NCBI GenBank assembly: GCA_002423245.1
Contig: DIVD01000028.1
Coordinates: forward strand, 1-64,000
Length of the DNA stretch: 64,000 nt
Reading direction: 5' to 3'
Source of the DNA: Rhodobacteraceae bacterium UBA6141
GTDB lineage: Bacteria; Pseudomonadota; Alphaproteobacteria; Rhodobacterales; Rhodobacteraceae
A model generated the notes under the pieces. It saw nothing but the letters and a program-made list of their open reading frames with translations. It made no database searches and was not told the origin of the DNA. Below, in pieces: positions 27,076-36,229 of this stretch; position 1 is the stretch's first letter; each line of letters opens with the position of its first letter. Both the position numbers and the translations under genes were made by a program.

Positions 27076-27783
27076 TCAAAGCGGCGGTTCCGGCTCGTTC
27101 AGCGGCGCGCCGCCGCCGGGCGCAGCGGCCCCGCCGGCCGCCGGGTCGGCCCGGGCGCGGGCGCGGGCGCCGAGGCGGAGCCTTTCCGACCGCGCGCGCA
27201 GTCTCTTGACCCGCCGTTTCTGATAGGCGCCGATCACCGGCAGCGTCAGATAATGGAAGATCACCCCCGCAATCAGGCCCGGAACGATCCCGCCCACCAG
27301 ATAGGGCAGGAAGATCGTGTCGAAGAAATGCTTCAGGTCGATCCAGCTGGTGTCTTCGGGGCCGAAGATCGCGCGGATATTCTCCCAGAACTCGATCGCC
27401 GCATGGCTGAACGCGCCGATGATCTGGTTGAAGCTCATCCCGCCCTCGATCCCCAGGATCCAGCGCCCGGTTTCCACCGACAGGATCGCGATGAAGGGCG
27501 TCGTCGCCGGGTTGCCCACGAAGGTTCCCAGCAGCGCCGCGAGGATATTCCCCCGGATCGCCCAGGCTATGGCGGCAGCGCCAAGGAAATGCACGCCGAA
27601 CAGCGGCGTGAAGCTGATGAACACCCCCGCCGCCACGCCCCGCGCGATCCGGTGCGGCTGATCGGGCAAGCGGCTCAGCCGGTGCATCACATAGGTAAAG
27701 GCACGCTTCCAGCCGCCGCGCGGATAGAAGAGCTCCGCGACGATCCGCAGGTAACTGCGCGGGTTTCGGCGTTTGAAGACCAC
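27076..27783 (-). CDS. DUF2062 membrane protein
   Basis: This inner-membrane protein has about 235 residues and belongs to the DUF2062 family. The conserved segment [17 protein letters not shown] is followed by a hydrophobic helix, then [10 protein letters not shown] final hydrophobic stretch [12 protein letters not shown] precedes a very basic Arg/Ala tail. The family function is unknown. The GTG at 27783 has an AAGGAAC ribosome site and gives the expected N-terminus; upstream sequence in frame is antisense-like RSH coding. It lies 23 bases after rsh. Confidence 0.85.
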   Translation of the reverse strand: MVFKRRNPRSYLRIVAELFYPRGGWKRAFTYVMHRLSRLPDQPHRIARGVAAGVFISFTPLFGVHFLGAAAIAWAIRGNILAALLGTFVGNPATTPFIAILSVETGRWILGIEGGMSFNQIIGAFSHAAIEFWENIRAIFGPEDTSWIDLKHFFDTIFLPYLVGGIVPGLIAGVIFHYLTLPVIGAYQKRRVKRLRARSERLRLGARARARADPAAGGAAAPGGGAPLNEPEPPL

Positions 27784-27806
27784 GCGAGCGTTCCTTCTGA
27801 TGCCCC

Positions 27807-29924
27807 TCAGGGCCTGCGACCCAGATCCCGGTGCCGTTCCACCTGCGCCACGTCGCTTTCCGCCTCCAGCGCCGTCAGCACCATGTGCAGATGTTCGACA
27901 TCCCGCAGATCGACCTCGACGATCAGCCGGTAGAAATCGGGCTTCCTGTCGGCGAAGTGCAGATCCGAGATATTGGCCCGCTGCTGGCCGATCAAGGTGC
28001 AGATCCGCCCGAGCACCCCCGCATCGTTCGCAATGGTCAGATTGAGGCTGACGGTGTGCACCGCGGGGTGCCGCCCGGCATGCCAGTGCAGGTCCACCCA
28101 GCGGGAGGGCTCGTCCTCGAACTCGGCCAGCGCGGGGCAGTCGATGGCATGGACGATGACGCCGCGGCCGCGATAGGTGATGCCGACGATGCGCTCGCCC
28201 GGCAGCGGCTGGCAGCAGCCGGCGCGGCGGAACGACTGGTCGGGCGCAAGGCCGACGACGGGGCGCCGCGCATCGACCTCGTCCTTCTGGACGGCGGCAA
28301 GCTCGGGATAGATCGCCTCCACCACCTCGCGCGCCGACAGCTCGGCGCTGCCGACCCGGGCCAGCACCTCGATCTCGTCCTGCAGGCCCAGCGTCCGCGC
28401 GGCGGTGCGCAGCGCCTTGTCGGTGACCTTGCGGCCCACATGCTCGAAGGCGACGCGCGCCAGTTCCTGCCCCAGCTTCACGAATCGCTCGCGGTCCTCC
28501 TCGCGCAGCGACTTGCGGATCGCGGCCTTGGCCCGGCCGGTCACCACGATGTCCAGCCATGTCGCCTGCGGGCGCTGGCCGGCCGCGGTGATGATCTCGA
28601 CCGACTGGCCGTTGCGCAGCCGCGTCCACAGCGGCACCCGGATGCCATCGACCTTGGCGCCGACGCAGGAGTTTCCGATCCGGGTGTGGATCGCATAGCC
28701 GTAGTCCAGCGGCGTCGCGCCCTTGGGCAGCTGGATCACGTCGCCCTTGGGCGTGAAGCAGAACACCTGGTCGGTGTACATCTCCAGCTTGACGTTCTCG
28801 AGGAACTCGTCGTGGTCGCCCTCCTCGAAGCGTTCGGTCAGCGTCGCGATCCATTTCGCCGGGTCGACGGCGAAGGGGTTCCGCGACCGCACGCCCTCGC
28901 GGTAGGACCAGTGCGCCGCCACGCCCGACTCGGCCACCTCGTGCATCTGCCGGGTGCGGATCTGCACCTCGACCCGCTTGCCGTCGCGGCCCGAGACGGT
29001 GGTGTGGATGGACCGGTAGCCGTTCGACTTGGGCTGGCTGATGTAATCCTTGAACCGGCCCGGCACCGCGCGCCAGCGGGTGTGGATCACGCCAAGGATG
29101 CGGTAGCAGTCCGCCTCGCTCTGGCAGATGATGCGAAACCCGTAGATGTCGGACAGCCGCGAGAAGGCGAGGCTCTTCTCCTGCATCTTGCGCCAGATCG
29201 AATAGGGCTTCTTGGCGCGGCCGAACACGTCCGCCTCGATCTGCGCCTTGTCCAGTTCCGCCCGTATGTCGCCGCTGATCCTGGAGATCGCATCCCCCGA
29301 TTCGCGCTGCAGCGTCAGGAAGCGGCGGATGATGGAGTTGCGGGCCTCGGGATTGAGCACCTTGAAGGACAGATCCTCCAGTTCCTCGCGCATCCATTGC
29401 ATGCCCATCCGCCCCGCCAGCGGCGCGAAGATCTCCATCGTCTCGCGCGCCTTCTGCACCTGCTTGTCGGGGCGCATGGACTTGATGGTGCGCATGTTGT
29501 GCAGCCGGTCGGCCAGCTTGACCAGGATCACCCGCAGATCCCTCGACATGGCCATGAACAGCTTGCGGAAATTCTCGGCCTGCTTGGTCTCGCTGGAGGA
29601 GAGTTGCAGGTTGGTCAGCTTGGTGACCCCCTCCACGAGGTCGGCCACGTCATCGCCGAACTTCTCGGCAATGTCCTGCCACGAGGCGCGGGTATCCTCG
29701 ATCGTGTCATGCAGAAGGGCGGTGAGGATCGTCGCATCGTCGAGCCGCATCTCCGTCAGGATGGCGGCGACGGCGACGGGATGGGTGAAATAGGGCTCGC
29801 CCGAATGCCGGGTCTGCCCCTCATGCATCCGGCGGCCATAGTCATAGGCCGCGCGGATGAGGTTTGCGTTGCTGCGGGGGTTGTAGTTGCGGACGAGCGC
29901 GATCAGGTCTTCGACGTCGATCAT
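27807..29924 (-). CDS. rsh: Bifunctional (p)ppGpp synthetase/hydrolase (RelA/SpoT homologue)
   Basis: This 705-residue stringent-response enzyme makes and degrades (p)ppGpp. The N-terminal HD hydrolase domain has F-T-H-P-V-A-V-A-A-I-L and A-L-L-H-D-T-I-E-D-T. The synthetase domain has Y-G-F-R-I-I-C and G-Y-R-S-I-H-T-T-V. A TGS domain and a C-terminal ACT domain follow. Both catalytic halves look intact. It is the single RSH expected in alphaproteobacteria. It lies 30 bases downstream of rpoZ, the same rpoZ-spoT order as in E. coli, linking the alarmone enzyme to the RNA polymerase subunit that helps bind ppGpp. Confidence 0.96.
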   Translation of the reverse strand: MIDVEDLIALVRNYNPRSNANLIRAAYDYGRRMHEGQTRHSGEPYFTHPVAVAAILTEMRLDDATILTALLHDTIEDTRASWQDIAEKFGDDVADLVEGVTKLTNLQLSSSETKQAENFRKLFMAMSRDLRVILVKLADRLHNMRTIKSMRPDKQVQKARETMEIFAPLAGRMGMQWMREELEDLSFKVLNPEARNSIIRRFLTLQRESGDAISRISGDIRAELDKAQIEADVFGRAKKPYSIWRKMQEKSLAFSRLSDIYGFRIICQSEADCYRILGVIHTRWRAVPGRFKDYISQPKSNGYRSIHTTVSGRDGKRVEVQIRTRQMHEVAESGVAAHWSYREGVRSRNPFAVDPAKWIATLTERFEEGDHDEFLENVKLEMYTDQVFCFTPKGDVIQLPKGATPLDYGYAIHTRIGNSCVGAKVDGIRVPLWTRLRNGQSVEIITAAGQRPQATWLDIVVTGRAKAAIRKSLREEDRERFVKLGQELARVAFEHVGRKVTDKALRTAARTLGLQDEIEVLARVGSAELSAREVVEAIYPELAAVQKDEVDARRPVVGLAPDQSFRRAGCCQPLPGERIVGITYRGRGVIVHAIDCPALAEFEDEPSRWVDLHWHAGRHPAVHTVSLNLTIANDAGVLGRICTLIGQQRANISDLHFADRKPDFYRLIVEVDLRDVEHLHMVLTALEAESDVAQVERHRDLGRRP

Positions 29925-29954
29925 TCCGTTCCGCAGACCCCCGACACTTCGCGA

Positions 29955-30314
29955 TCAGTCCTCGCCCTGCGCTTCCATCAGCTGGCGCAGCAGGCGTTCC
30001 TCGTCCATGTCGTCGGCGGCAGGGCGGTCCATCTCGCCCGCGCCGCTCATCAGCAGCGACATCGCGTCTTCTTCGGGCTCGTCAACCTCGATCTGGGTCT
30101 GATAGCTGGAGACCATCCGCTCGCGCAGATCTTCCGCGTTCTGGGTCTCGTCGGCGATCTCGCGCAGGCTGACGACGGGGTTCTTGTCGTTGTCGCGGTC
30201 GACGGTAATGGGGGCGCCAGCCGTGATCTCGCGCGCCCGATGCGCCGCGAGCAGCACCAGCTCAAAGCGGTTCGGAACCTTGTCAACGCAGTCTTCGACC
30301 GTCACGCGGGCCAT
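29955..30314 (-). CDS. rpoZ: RNA polymerase omega subunit
   Basis: This 119-residue omega subunit assists beta-prime folding and contributes to the ppGpp site on RNA polymerase. [10 protein letters not shown] is the standard N-terminus. It is followed by [16 protein letters not shown] and the [10 protein letters not shown] helix. The acidic tail after residue 70 is longer than in E. coli, as usual in this group. The ATG at 30314 is two codons inside a slightly longer frame. A well-formed promoter lies 40-65 bases upstream, so rpoZ begins the ten-gene block. Confidence 0.95.
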   Translation of the reverse strand: MARVTVEDCVDKVPNRFELVLLAAHRAREITAGAPITVDRDNDKNPVVSLREIADETQNAEDLRERMVSSYQTQIEVDEPEEDAMSLLMSGAGEMDRPAADDMDEERLLRQLMEAQGED

Positions 30315-30351
30315 GGGCAAACTCCAATCCGGCTTGGAAGGTGAGATGCGC

Positions 30352-30380
30352 TATGTATGCGCTGGCATCCCCCTTGACAA
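30352..30380 (-). promoter_or_regulatory. Candidate sigma-70 promoter for rpoZ operon
   Basis: On the minus strand, TTGTCA (30380-30375) and TACATA (30357-30352) are separated by exactly 17 bases, about 40 bases before the rpoZ ATG. This is the best promoter match I found in the window. It would drive rpoZ and the block downstream. Confidence 0.6.
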
Positions 30381-30392
30381 GCGCGTTTCCCG

Positions 30393-30980
30393 TCACAGGG
30401 GACGGATCGCCGCAATCTCGGCGGCATCGAGCGCGGCAAGCATCGCCGCGGCCCGCTGCCCCGTGGCCGGATGCACCCAGGCTGGCGCCACATCGGCAAG
30501 CGGAACCAGCACGAAGGCGCGGTCCGCGATCCTTGGATGCGGCAGGATCAGCCGGTCCGGCGCCGCCCGCTGCTGCTCGGCCGCCGGCAGCGCCCGCCAG
30601 GCCGCCTGCGTCGCCGCGTCGGGCAGGACCGATTCGCCGTGGCTGAGCAGATCCAGATCCAGCACCCGCGCCTCCCAGCGGCGTGCGCGGGTCCGCCCGG
30701 CCTGCGCCTCGACCCGGTGAAGATGCGCCAGAAGCGCATCGGCGGCGATCCGCACATCCAGCAGCGCCGCCGCATTCACATAGTCCGGCCCCGATCCGGC
30801 GGGAACGGCCGCTGAGCGGAAGAACCGGCTAACCGCCCGAATCCGCACCGTTTCAGTCACAATCGCCCCAAGGGCATTCCGCAGGGTCACCTCGGGCGGT
30901 TCCCCCCCCCGTGGCAGGTTCGCGCCAAGCGCCACAAGGGCGGGAGTAAAGCTTCCTTGATGTTCCGCCACTTGTGGCAC
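30393..30980 (-). CDS. folK: 2-amino-4-hydroxy-6-hydroxymethyldihydropteridine pyrophosphokinase
   Basis: This 195-residue HPPK transfers pyrophosphate from ATP to 6-hydroxymethyl-dihydropterin in folate synthesis. The core motifs are V-A-L-G-A-N-L near the start, Y-V-N-A-A-A-L-L-D-V-R and A-R-R-W-E-A-R-V-L-D-L-D-L. I-L-P-H-P-R-I-A-D-R-A-F-V-L-V-P-L completes the family signature. Translation appears to start at a GTG (30980). Its stop is 12 bases from the rpoZ promoter region; the NYN gene is divergent. Confidence 0.94.
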   Translation of the reverse strand: MPQVAEHQGSFTPALVALGANLPRGGEPPEVTLRNALGAIVTETVRIRAVSRFFRSAAVPAGSGPDYVNAAALLDVRIAADALLAHLHRVEAQAGRTRARRWEARVLDLDLLSHGESVLPDAATQAAWRALPAAEQQRAAPDRLILPHPRIADRAFVLVPLADVAPAWVHPATGQRAAAMLAALDAAEIAAIRPL

Positions 30981-31005
30981 CGCAGAATTCTCCTATTTTG
31001 TGGCC

Positions 31006-31033
31006 TTGTCTTGCTGCATCATCCGTGTATTTC
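31006..31033 (+). promoter_or_regulatory. Candidate promoter for the NYN-domain gene
   Basis: TTGTCT (31006-31011) and TATTTC (31028-31033) are 16 bases apart, about 60 bases before the ATG at 31092. This is a moderate match by eye. Confidence 0.35.
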
Positions 31034-31091
31034 GACCCGTCTCGACGCATTTGAGAAGATCCGGCAGCAGGGCGATCTGAAAGGACATTGA

Positions 31092-31670
31092 ATGTTTTAC
31101 AAGGACGAACGGCTGGCTCTGTTCATCGACGGGTCCAACCTCTACGCTGCAGCGAAGGCTCTGGGGTTCGATATCGACTACAAGCTGCTGCGCCAGGAGT
31201 TCATGCGGCGCGGCAAGCTGTTGCGGGCCTTCTACTACACCGCACTGCTGGAGAATGACGACTATTCCCCGATCCGTCCGCTGGTGGACTGGCTGCATTA
31301 CAACGGCTTCACGATGGTGACCAAGCAGGCGAAGGAATTCACCGACAGCCAGGGCCGCCGCAAGGTCAAGGGCAACATGGATATCGAGCTTGCCGTCGAT
31401 GCGATGGAACTGGCGCCGAGGGTGGACCATATCGTGCTGTTCTCCGGCGATGGCGATTTCCGGCCGCTGGTCGAGAGCCTGCAGCGGCAGGGGGTGCGGA
31501 TTTCGGTGGTGTCCACCATCCGCAGCCAGCCGCCGATGATCGCCGACGAGTTGCGCCGCCAGGCCGACAACTTCATCGAGCTGGACGAGTTGCGCGAGGT
31601 GATCGGCCGCCCCCCGCGCGAGCCGCGGCTGGAGCGCGAGATCGCGCCCGGCAGTGCCGTCGAGACCTGA
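31092..31670 (+). CDS. NYN-domain (LabA/DUF88-type) putative RNA-processing protein
   Basis: This 192-residue protein has a PIN-like NYN nuclease fold. It has [13 protein letters not shown] with the first acidic residue, [13 protein letters not shown] in the middle, and [12 protein letters not shown] with the catalytic Asp pair. The family includes bacterial LabA-like proteins thought to act on RNA; a specific substrate is not known. It precedes ispH by 70 bases. GAAAGGA upstream of the ATG serves as ribosome site. It is highly conserved in Rhodobacterales, which argues for a housekeeping role. Confidence 0.9.
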   Translation: MFYKDERLALFIDGSNLYAAAKALGFDIDYKLLRQEFMRRGKLLRAFYYTALLENDDYSPIRPLVDWLHYNGFTMVTKQAKEFTDSQGRRKVKGNMDIELAVDAMELAPRVDHIVLFSGDGDFRPLVESLQRQGVRISVVSTIRSQPPMIADELRRQADNFIELDELREVIGRPPREPRLEREIAPGSAVET

Positions 31671-31740
31671 CGCCCCTGCCGGGGCTGGACGCGGCCGGCG
31701 CCCGGCCCTACCTGTGGCGCATGATCCGACGAGGCCGCGC

Positions 31741-32691
31741 ATGACCCTTCCGCCCCTGACGCTCCATCTTGCCGCGCCGCGCGGGTTCTGCGCCGGCGTG
31801 GACCGCGCCATCAGGATCGTGGAACTGGCGCTGGAGAAATGGGGGCCCCCGGTCTTCGTGCGGCACGAGATCGTGCACAACAAGTTCGTGGTGGACGGGC
31901 TGCGCGCCAGGGGTGCCGTGTTCGTCGAGCACCTGGACGAGTGCCCCGACGACCGCCCGGTGATCTTTTCCGCTCACGGCGTGCCGAGGGCGGTTCCGGC
32001 CGAGGCGGCGCGGCGGGGGATGATCCAGGTCGATGCCACCTGCCCGCTGGTCACCAAGGTGCATACCGAGGCCGCGCGCCACCACGAGGCGGGCCTTCAG
32101 CTGGTGATGATCGGCCATGAGGGCCACCCCGAGACGCTTGGCACCATGGGCCAGTTGCCGCCGGGCGAGGTGCTGCTGGTCGAAACCGTGGGCGACGTGG
32201 CGGGCCTTTGCCCGCGCGATCCGGGCAAGCTGGCCTTCATCACCCAGACCACGCTGTCGGTCGATGACACGGCGGACATCGTTGCGGCGCTGAAGCAGCG
32301 ATTCCCTTCGATCATCGGCCCGGCGCGCGAGGATATCTGCTATGCCACCACCAACCGGCAGGCAGCGGTGAAGGCCATCGCGCCGAAGATCGACGCGCTG
32401 CTGGTGATCGGCGCGCCGAACTCCTCCAACTCCAGGCGGCTGGTCGAGGTCGGGCGCGCGGCGGGCTGCGCCTATGCGCAACTGGTGCAACGCGCCGGCG
32501 AGATCGACTGGCGCGCGCTGGACGGCATCCGCGCCGTGGGCGTCACCGCCGGGGCCTCGGCGCCCGAGCTGCTGGTGGAGGAGGTGATCGACGCCTTCCG
32601 CGCCCGGTTCGACGTGACGGTGAAACTGGTCGAAACCGCCATCGAGGACATCGAGTTCAAGGTGCCCCGCGCGCTGCGCGAACCGGCGTGA
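31741..32691 (+). CDS. ispH: 4-hydroxy-3-methylbut-2-enyl diphosphate reductase
   Basis: This 316-residue [4Fe-4S] enzyme makes IPP and DMAPP in the last step of the MEP isoprenoid pathway. The three cluster ligands are all present: Cys17 (R-G-F-C-A-G-V), Cys101 (D-A-T-C-P-L-V) and Cys200 (D-I-C-Y-A-T). G-A-P-N-S-S-N-S and T-A-G-A-S-A-P-E complete the substrate pocket. The ATG at 31741 is preferred; in-frame upstream codons are not protein-like. It is followed 113 bases later by rnhA. Confidence 0.97.
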   Translation: MTLPPLTLHLAAPRGFCAGVDRAIRIVELALEKWGPPVFVRHEIVHNKFVVDGLRARGAVFVEHLDECPDDRPVIFSAHGVPRAVPAEAARRGMIQVDATCPLVTKVHTEAARHHEAGLQLVMIGHEGHPETLGTMGQLPPGEVLLVETVGDVAGLCPRDPGKLAFITQTTLSVDDTADIVAALKQRFPSIIGPAREDICYATTNRQAAVKAIAPKIDALLVIGAPNSSNSRRLVEVGRAAGCAYAQLVQRAGEIDWRALDGIRAVGVTAGASAPELLVEEVIDAFRARFDVTVKLVETAIEDIEFKVPRALREPA

Positions 32692-32804
32692 CCGGCGCGC
32701 GCGCGCGGGCCGGTTTCGGTCGGGCCATGCCGCGGTCGCCGGAGCGGGCCGTGTTGACGCCCGCCGCGCCGCTGCCTAGACCGGCGCCAACCGAAGGAGC
32801 GCCG

Positions 32805-33272
32805 ATGCCGGAACTGTTCGCCTATACCGACGGAGCCTGTTCGGGCAACCCCGGCCCCGGAGGCTGGGGGGTGCTGATGCTGGCGCGCGAGGGCGAGGCG
32901 GTGCTCAAGGAGCGCACCCTGAGCGGCGGCGAGGCCGAGACCACCAACAACCGGATGGAGCTTCTGGCGGCGATCTCGGCGCTCGAGGCGCTGGCGCGGC
33001 CCTCGGCGATCACCATCGTCACCGACAGCGCCTATGTGAAGAACGGCGTCACCGGCTGGATCCACGGCTGGAAGCGCAACGGCTGGAAGACCGCGGGCCG
33101 CAAGCCGGTGAAGAATGTCGATCTGTGGCAGCGGCTGGACGAGGCGCAATCGCACCATCAGGTGACATGGCGCTGGATCAAGGGCCATGCCGGACACGCC
33201 GAGAACGAACGCGCCGACGCGCTCGCCCGCGAAGGGATGGCGCCGTTCAAGCCGCAACGGGCCGCGCGGTGA
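32805..33272 (+). CDS. rnhA: Ribonuclease HI
   Basis: This 155-residue RNase H removes RNA from RNA-DNA hybrids. The catalytic acids are Asp9 ([10 protein letters not shown]), Glu52 (N-R-M-E-L-L) and Asp74 (V-T-D-S-A-Y-V). The histidine/aspartate end [12 protein letters not shown] is also present. The ATG at 32805 follows GAAGGAG. The stop overlaps the GTG start of the next gene (GTGA), so the two are translationally coupled. Confidence 0.97.
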   Translation: MPELFAYTDGACSGNPGPGGWGVLMLAREGEAVLKERTLSGGEAETTNNRMELLAAISALEALARPSAITIVTDSAYVKNGVTGWIHGWKRNGWKTAGRKPVKNVDLWQRLDEAQSHHQVTWRWIKGHAGHAENERADALAREGMAPFKPQRAAR

Positions 33273-33892
33273 CGCTGGTCGGGCTGCTGGACCATGCCTC
33301 GGTGCTGGTCTTTGCGCTGACCGGCGCGCTGGTCGCCAGCCGGGCGCAACTGGATCTGGTGGGCTTCATCTTCATAGCGGCGCTGACGGCGGTGGGCGGC
33401 GGCACGGTGCGCGACCTGATCCTCGGCCGCGACCCGGTGTTCTGGGTCGCCGCGCCGCAATTCGTGCTGCTGGCGGCGGGCGCGGCGGTGGCGGTGTTCT
33501 TCACCGCGCATCTGCTGGAAAGCCGCTACCGCGCGATCCTGTGGCTGGATGCCTGCGCGCTGGCGGTGGCGGTGCCCGCGGGCGTCGGCGTGGCGCTGGC
33601 GCTCGGGCACGGCCCGGTCATCGTGGTGATCGCGGGGATGGTGACCGGCAGCCTCGGCGGGCTGATGCGCGATGTGGTCTGCAACGAGCTGCCGCTGGTG
33701 CTGAAACAGGGCGAGCTCTATCTTTCGGCGGCCTTCGGCGGCGCGCTCGCGGCGCTGGTCTGCACCGCGCTTGGCGCCGCCGGACTGCCTGCGCTTCTGG
33801 CCTGCGGCGCGGTCACCTTCGGCTTGCGCGCGGGCAGCCTTGGCTTCGGCTGGCGGCTCCCGGTCTATCGCCCGCGCCCGCCGCGCCAGTAG
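33269..33892 (+). CDS. TRIC/UPF0126 family membrane channel (YicG-like)
   Basis: This integral membrane protein of about 207 residues comprises two UPF0126 repeats of three helices each. The first repeat contains F-A-L-T-G-A-L and [10 protein letters not shown]. The second contains the related [15 protein letters not shown]. This internal duplication is the mark of the TRIC-type bacterial channel family. E. coli YicG is linked to glycine uptake; others conduct cations. It starts at a GTG overlapping the rnhA stop. Its own stop abuts the convergent small membrane gene. Confidence 0.88.
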   Translation: MTLVGLLDHASVLVFALTGALVASRAQLDLVGFIFIAALTAVGGGTVRDLILGRDPVFWVAAPQFVLLAAGAAVAVFFTAHLLESRYRAILWLDACALAVAVPAGVGVALALGHGPVIVVIAGMVTGSLGGLMRDVVCNELPLVLKQGELYLSAAFGGALAALVCTALGAAGLPALLACGAVTFGLRAGSLGFGWRLPVYRPRPPRQ

Positions 33893-34078
33893 TCAGGGCA
33901 CCACCGCCTGCGCCGCGCCGCCATCCACTGCCCTCACCGCGATCAGGACAGCGGCCGCCAGAACAATCCACCCGCCCGGCCGCAGCATCAGCCAGAGGCC
34001 GAGCTTCAGCATCCGCCACGCAAGAAACGCCAGCACGATGCCCGCAAGCCCCCAGAGCAGGCTGCGCAGGATGCTCAT
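33893..34078 (-). CDS. Small membrane protein
   Basis: This 61-residue protein has two hydrophobic segments (about 9-22 and 28-48) separated by a short basic turn. It is predicted to sit in the inner membrane with a hairpin topology. I do not recognise a family. It begins at an ATG at 34078; a much longer in-frame extension upstream is Arg-rich and unlike protein. It is convergent with the TRIC gene, stop to stop with no gap. It may be real, but small size and GC-rich context keep confidence moderate. Confidence 0.5.
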   Translation of the reverse strand: MSILRSLLWGLAGIVLAFLAWRMLKLGLWLMLRPGGWIVLAAAVLIAVRAVDGGAAQAVVP

Positions 34079-34282
34079 GCGGCACCCGTGCCGGGGCGCG
34101 CTGCTGTTTCGCTTTGTCTCATGGCTCTGCTCTGCCTGATTGCGCCCTTTGCAGGTGCTTGGACGCATGATGCGCCACCGGCGCTGGATTGAAAAGCCCC
34201 CTAGCGGGCGACGTTCGCGGGCCGTCCGCACCCTTCCCCGGCGGGACGGGAACGGCATTGCGGCAACACCACTCGCCCGGCC

Positions 34283-35212
34283 TCATCCCAGCCGCGGCGG
34301 CAACGCCAGCCCGCGCAGCACCTCGGCCGCCGGCATCGCCCGCTTGCCCTCGCGCTGCGCCTCCAGCACCTCGACCGCGCCGCTGCCGCAGGCGATGGTG
34401 AAGCCCTCCAGCACGGTGCCCGCCGCCCACTGCCCCCCCGCCCCCTGCCCCGCCGCCCCCTGCCCCGGCGCAAGCCGCGAGCGCAGCAGCCTGATCCGCT
34501 CTCCCGCCACCTCGCACCAGGCGCCGGGGACGGGCGAGAGGCCGCGGATCTGGCGGTCCACCTCGGCCGCAGGGCGCGACCAGTCCACCCGCGCCTCTGC
34601 CTTGTCGATCTTGGCGGCATAGGTCACGCCTTCCGCGGGCTGCGGCTGCGGCACCAGATCGTCCAGCCGGTCCAGCGCCTCGCGGATCAGCCGCGCGCCC
34701 ACCGCCGACAGCCGGTCCTGCAGATCGGCGGCGGTGTCCTCGGGGCCGATCGCCGCCGCCTCGCGCAGCAGCACCGCGCCGGTGTCCAGCCCCGCATCCA
34801 TCTGCATGATGCAGATGCCCGTCTGCGCATCGCCCGCCATGATCGCGCGCTGGATCGGCGCCGCCCCGCGCCAGCGCGGCAGCAGCGAGGCGTGGATGTT
34901 GAGGCAGCCGCGCGCCGGCGCCTCCAGCACCGCCTGCGGCAGGATCAGCCCGTAGGCCACCACCACCGCGACATCGGCATCCAGCGCCGCGAACTCGGCC
35001 TGTGCCCCGGCATCCCGCAGCGAGCGCGGATGCCGCACCGGCAGGCCAAGCGCCTCGGCGCGCGCCTGCACCGGGCCGGGGCGGTGCTGCTTGCCGCGGC
35101 CCGCCGGGCGCGGCGGCTGGGTATAGACGGCGGCAATCTCGTGCCCCGCCGCGATCAGCGCCTCCAGCACCGGCACCGAGAAGTCCGGCGTGCCCATGAA
35201 CACCACGCGCAT
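34283..35212 (-). CDS. fmt: Methionyl-tRNA formyltransferase
   Basis: This 309-residue enzyme formylates initiator Met-tRNA. The N-terminal domain shows [12 protein letters not shown], then [17 protein letters not shown] with the catalytic Asn/His. [10 protein letters not shown] lies near residue 45. In the C-terminal domain, residues 250-265 form a low-complexity Gly/Gln/Ala repeat (34418-34465), absent from typical Fmt. The start lies four bases after the third deformylase gene's stop. This fits the classic def-fmt pairing in which formylation and deformylation genes are co-transcribed. Confidence 0.95.
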   Translation of the reverse strand: MRVVFMGTPDFSVPVLEALIAAGHEIAAVYTQPPRPAGRGKQHRPGPVQARAEALGLPVRHPRSLRDAGAQAEFAALDADVAVVVAYGLILPQAVLEAPARGCLNIHASLLPRWRGAAPIQRAIMAGDAQTGICIMQMDAGLDTGAVLLREAAAIGPEDTAADLQDRLSAVGARLIREALDRLDDLVPQPQPAEGVTYAAKIDKAEARVDWSRPAAEVDRQIRGLSPVPGAWCEVAGERIRLLRSRLAPGQGAAGQGAGGQWAAGTVLEGFTIACGSGAVEVLEAQREGKRAMPAAEVLRGLALPPRLG

Positions 35213-35215
35213 CGC

Positions 35216-35716
35216 TCAGCCCCTCCCCAGCTTGTCGGCCTTCGCCACCAGCATCTTGCGGCGCAGCGGGCTGAGGTGATCGACAAAGACCCTGCCGTTC
35301 AGATGGTCGATCTGATGCTGCACCGAGGTCGCCCAGAGGCCGACGAAATCCCGGTCCTCCACCTCGCCCGCCTCGTTCAGGAAGCGCACCGTCACGGCGC
35401 GGGGCCGCTCGATGATCGCCGAGACGCCCGGCAGGTTCGGGCTTGCCTCCTCGTGCCGGCGCATCTGCACCGAGGCGTGCAGCAGTTCGGGGTTGGCCAT
35501 CCGCACCGCCTGCCCCCGCCTGTCGGAGGCATCGACGACCGCCAGCCGCATCATGATGCCGATCTGCGGCGCGGCAAGGCCCACGCCCGGCATCGCGTCC
35601 ATCGTTTCCACCATGTCGTCCCAGATCATCCGCACCGTCTCGGTGATCGCGTTGACCGGATCGGCGGGCGTACGCAGGCGCTTGTCGGGATAGGGCACGA
35701 AGGCGCGGACGGTCAT
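35216..35716 (-). CDS. Peptide deformylase-like paralogue with altered active site
   Basis: This 166-residue deformylase homologue has motif I intact (P-G-V-G-L-A-A-P-Q-I-G, residues 43-53). In the second motif, normally E-G-C-L-S, it reads E-A-S-P-N (residues 90-94), replacing the Cys metal ligand by Ser92. The third motif, normally H-E-x-D-H, is H-Q-I-D-H (134-138), replacing the catalytic Glu by Gln. By family knowledge both changes should abolish normal activity, so it may be a regulatory or ribosome-associated relative. Its ATG overlaps the upstream paralogue's stop (35713-35716), and fmt follows four bases later. Confidence 0.9.
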   Translation of the reverse strand: MTVRAFVPYPDKRLRTPADPVNAITETVRMIWDDMVETMDAMPGVGLAAPQIGIMMRLAVVDASDRRGQAVRMANPELLHASVQMRRHEEASPNLPGVSAIIERPRAVTVRFLNEAGEVEDRDFVGLWATSVQHQIDHLNGRVFVDHLSPLRRKMLVAKADKLGRG

Positions 35717-36219
35717 TTCTGCGCCTCGAGGTCCGCCAGCGCCGGGGCAAGGATGGTGCGGATCTCCCCGGTGGTGCGGTCGATATGCAAGATACCATCC
35801 AGATGGTCGCGTTCATGCTGGATGCAGGTCGCCTCCACCCCGTCGAAACCGGCAGTGACCCATGTGCCGTCCAGCCCCTGCCAGCGCAGCCGCAGACGGG
35901 CGGGCCGCGTCACCGGGACCATGAGGCCGGGCAGCGACAGGCAGCCCTCGTCGCGCGTCGCCTCGCCCTCGGCGGTCACGATCGCGGGGTTCACGAACAC
36001 GCGCGGATCGGGCGCGCCCTCCTTCCACCGGCAGTCCATCACGAAGATCCGCAGCATCGCGCCGACCTGCGGGCCTGCAAGGCCCCGCCCGGCGGCGGCA
36101 TACATGGTGTCGAGCATGTCCTCGGCCAGATGGCGCAGGCCGGCATCGAACACCGCAACCGCGCCGGCCGGCTCGTTCAGCCGCCGGTCGGGCCAGCGCA
36201 GGACGGCAAGGACGCTCAT
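35713..36219 (-). CDS. def: Peptide deformylase paralogue 2
   Basis: This 168-residue metallo-deformylase homologue removes the formyl group from nascent proteins. Motif I is slightly altered (G-R-G-L-A-G-P-Q-V-G). Motif II is canonical E-G-C-L-S (Cys93). Motif III is H-E-R-D-H (His135, Glu136, His139), so the metal and catalytic residues are complete. It lies between the canonical paralogue (10 bases away) and the degenerate one (overlapping). Activity is likely but the substrate bias is unknown; it could be the less active of the two intact copies. Confidence 0.92.
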   Translation of the reverse strand: MSVLAVLRWPDRRLNEPAGAVAVFDAGLRHLAEDMLDTMYAAAGRGLAGPQVGAMLRIFVMDCRWKEGAPDPRVFVNPAIVTAEGEATRDEGCLSLPGLMVPVTRPARLRLRWQGLDGTWVTAGFDGVEATCIQHERDHLDGILHIDRTTGEIRTILAPALADLEAQK

Positions 36220-36229
36220 GCGGCCCCGG

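Noticed and set aside
25859..30344. Multiple alternative frames, including a long plus-strand frame over rsh
   Set aside because: They overlap lepB, acpS, pdxJ, DUF2062 and rsh, which are recognised families; none of the alternatives has motifs.
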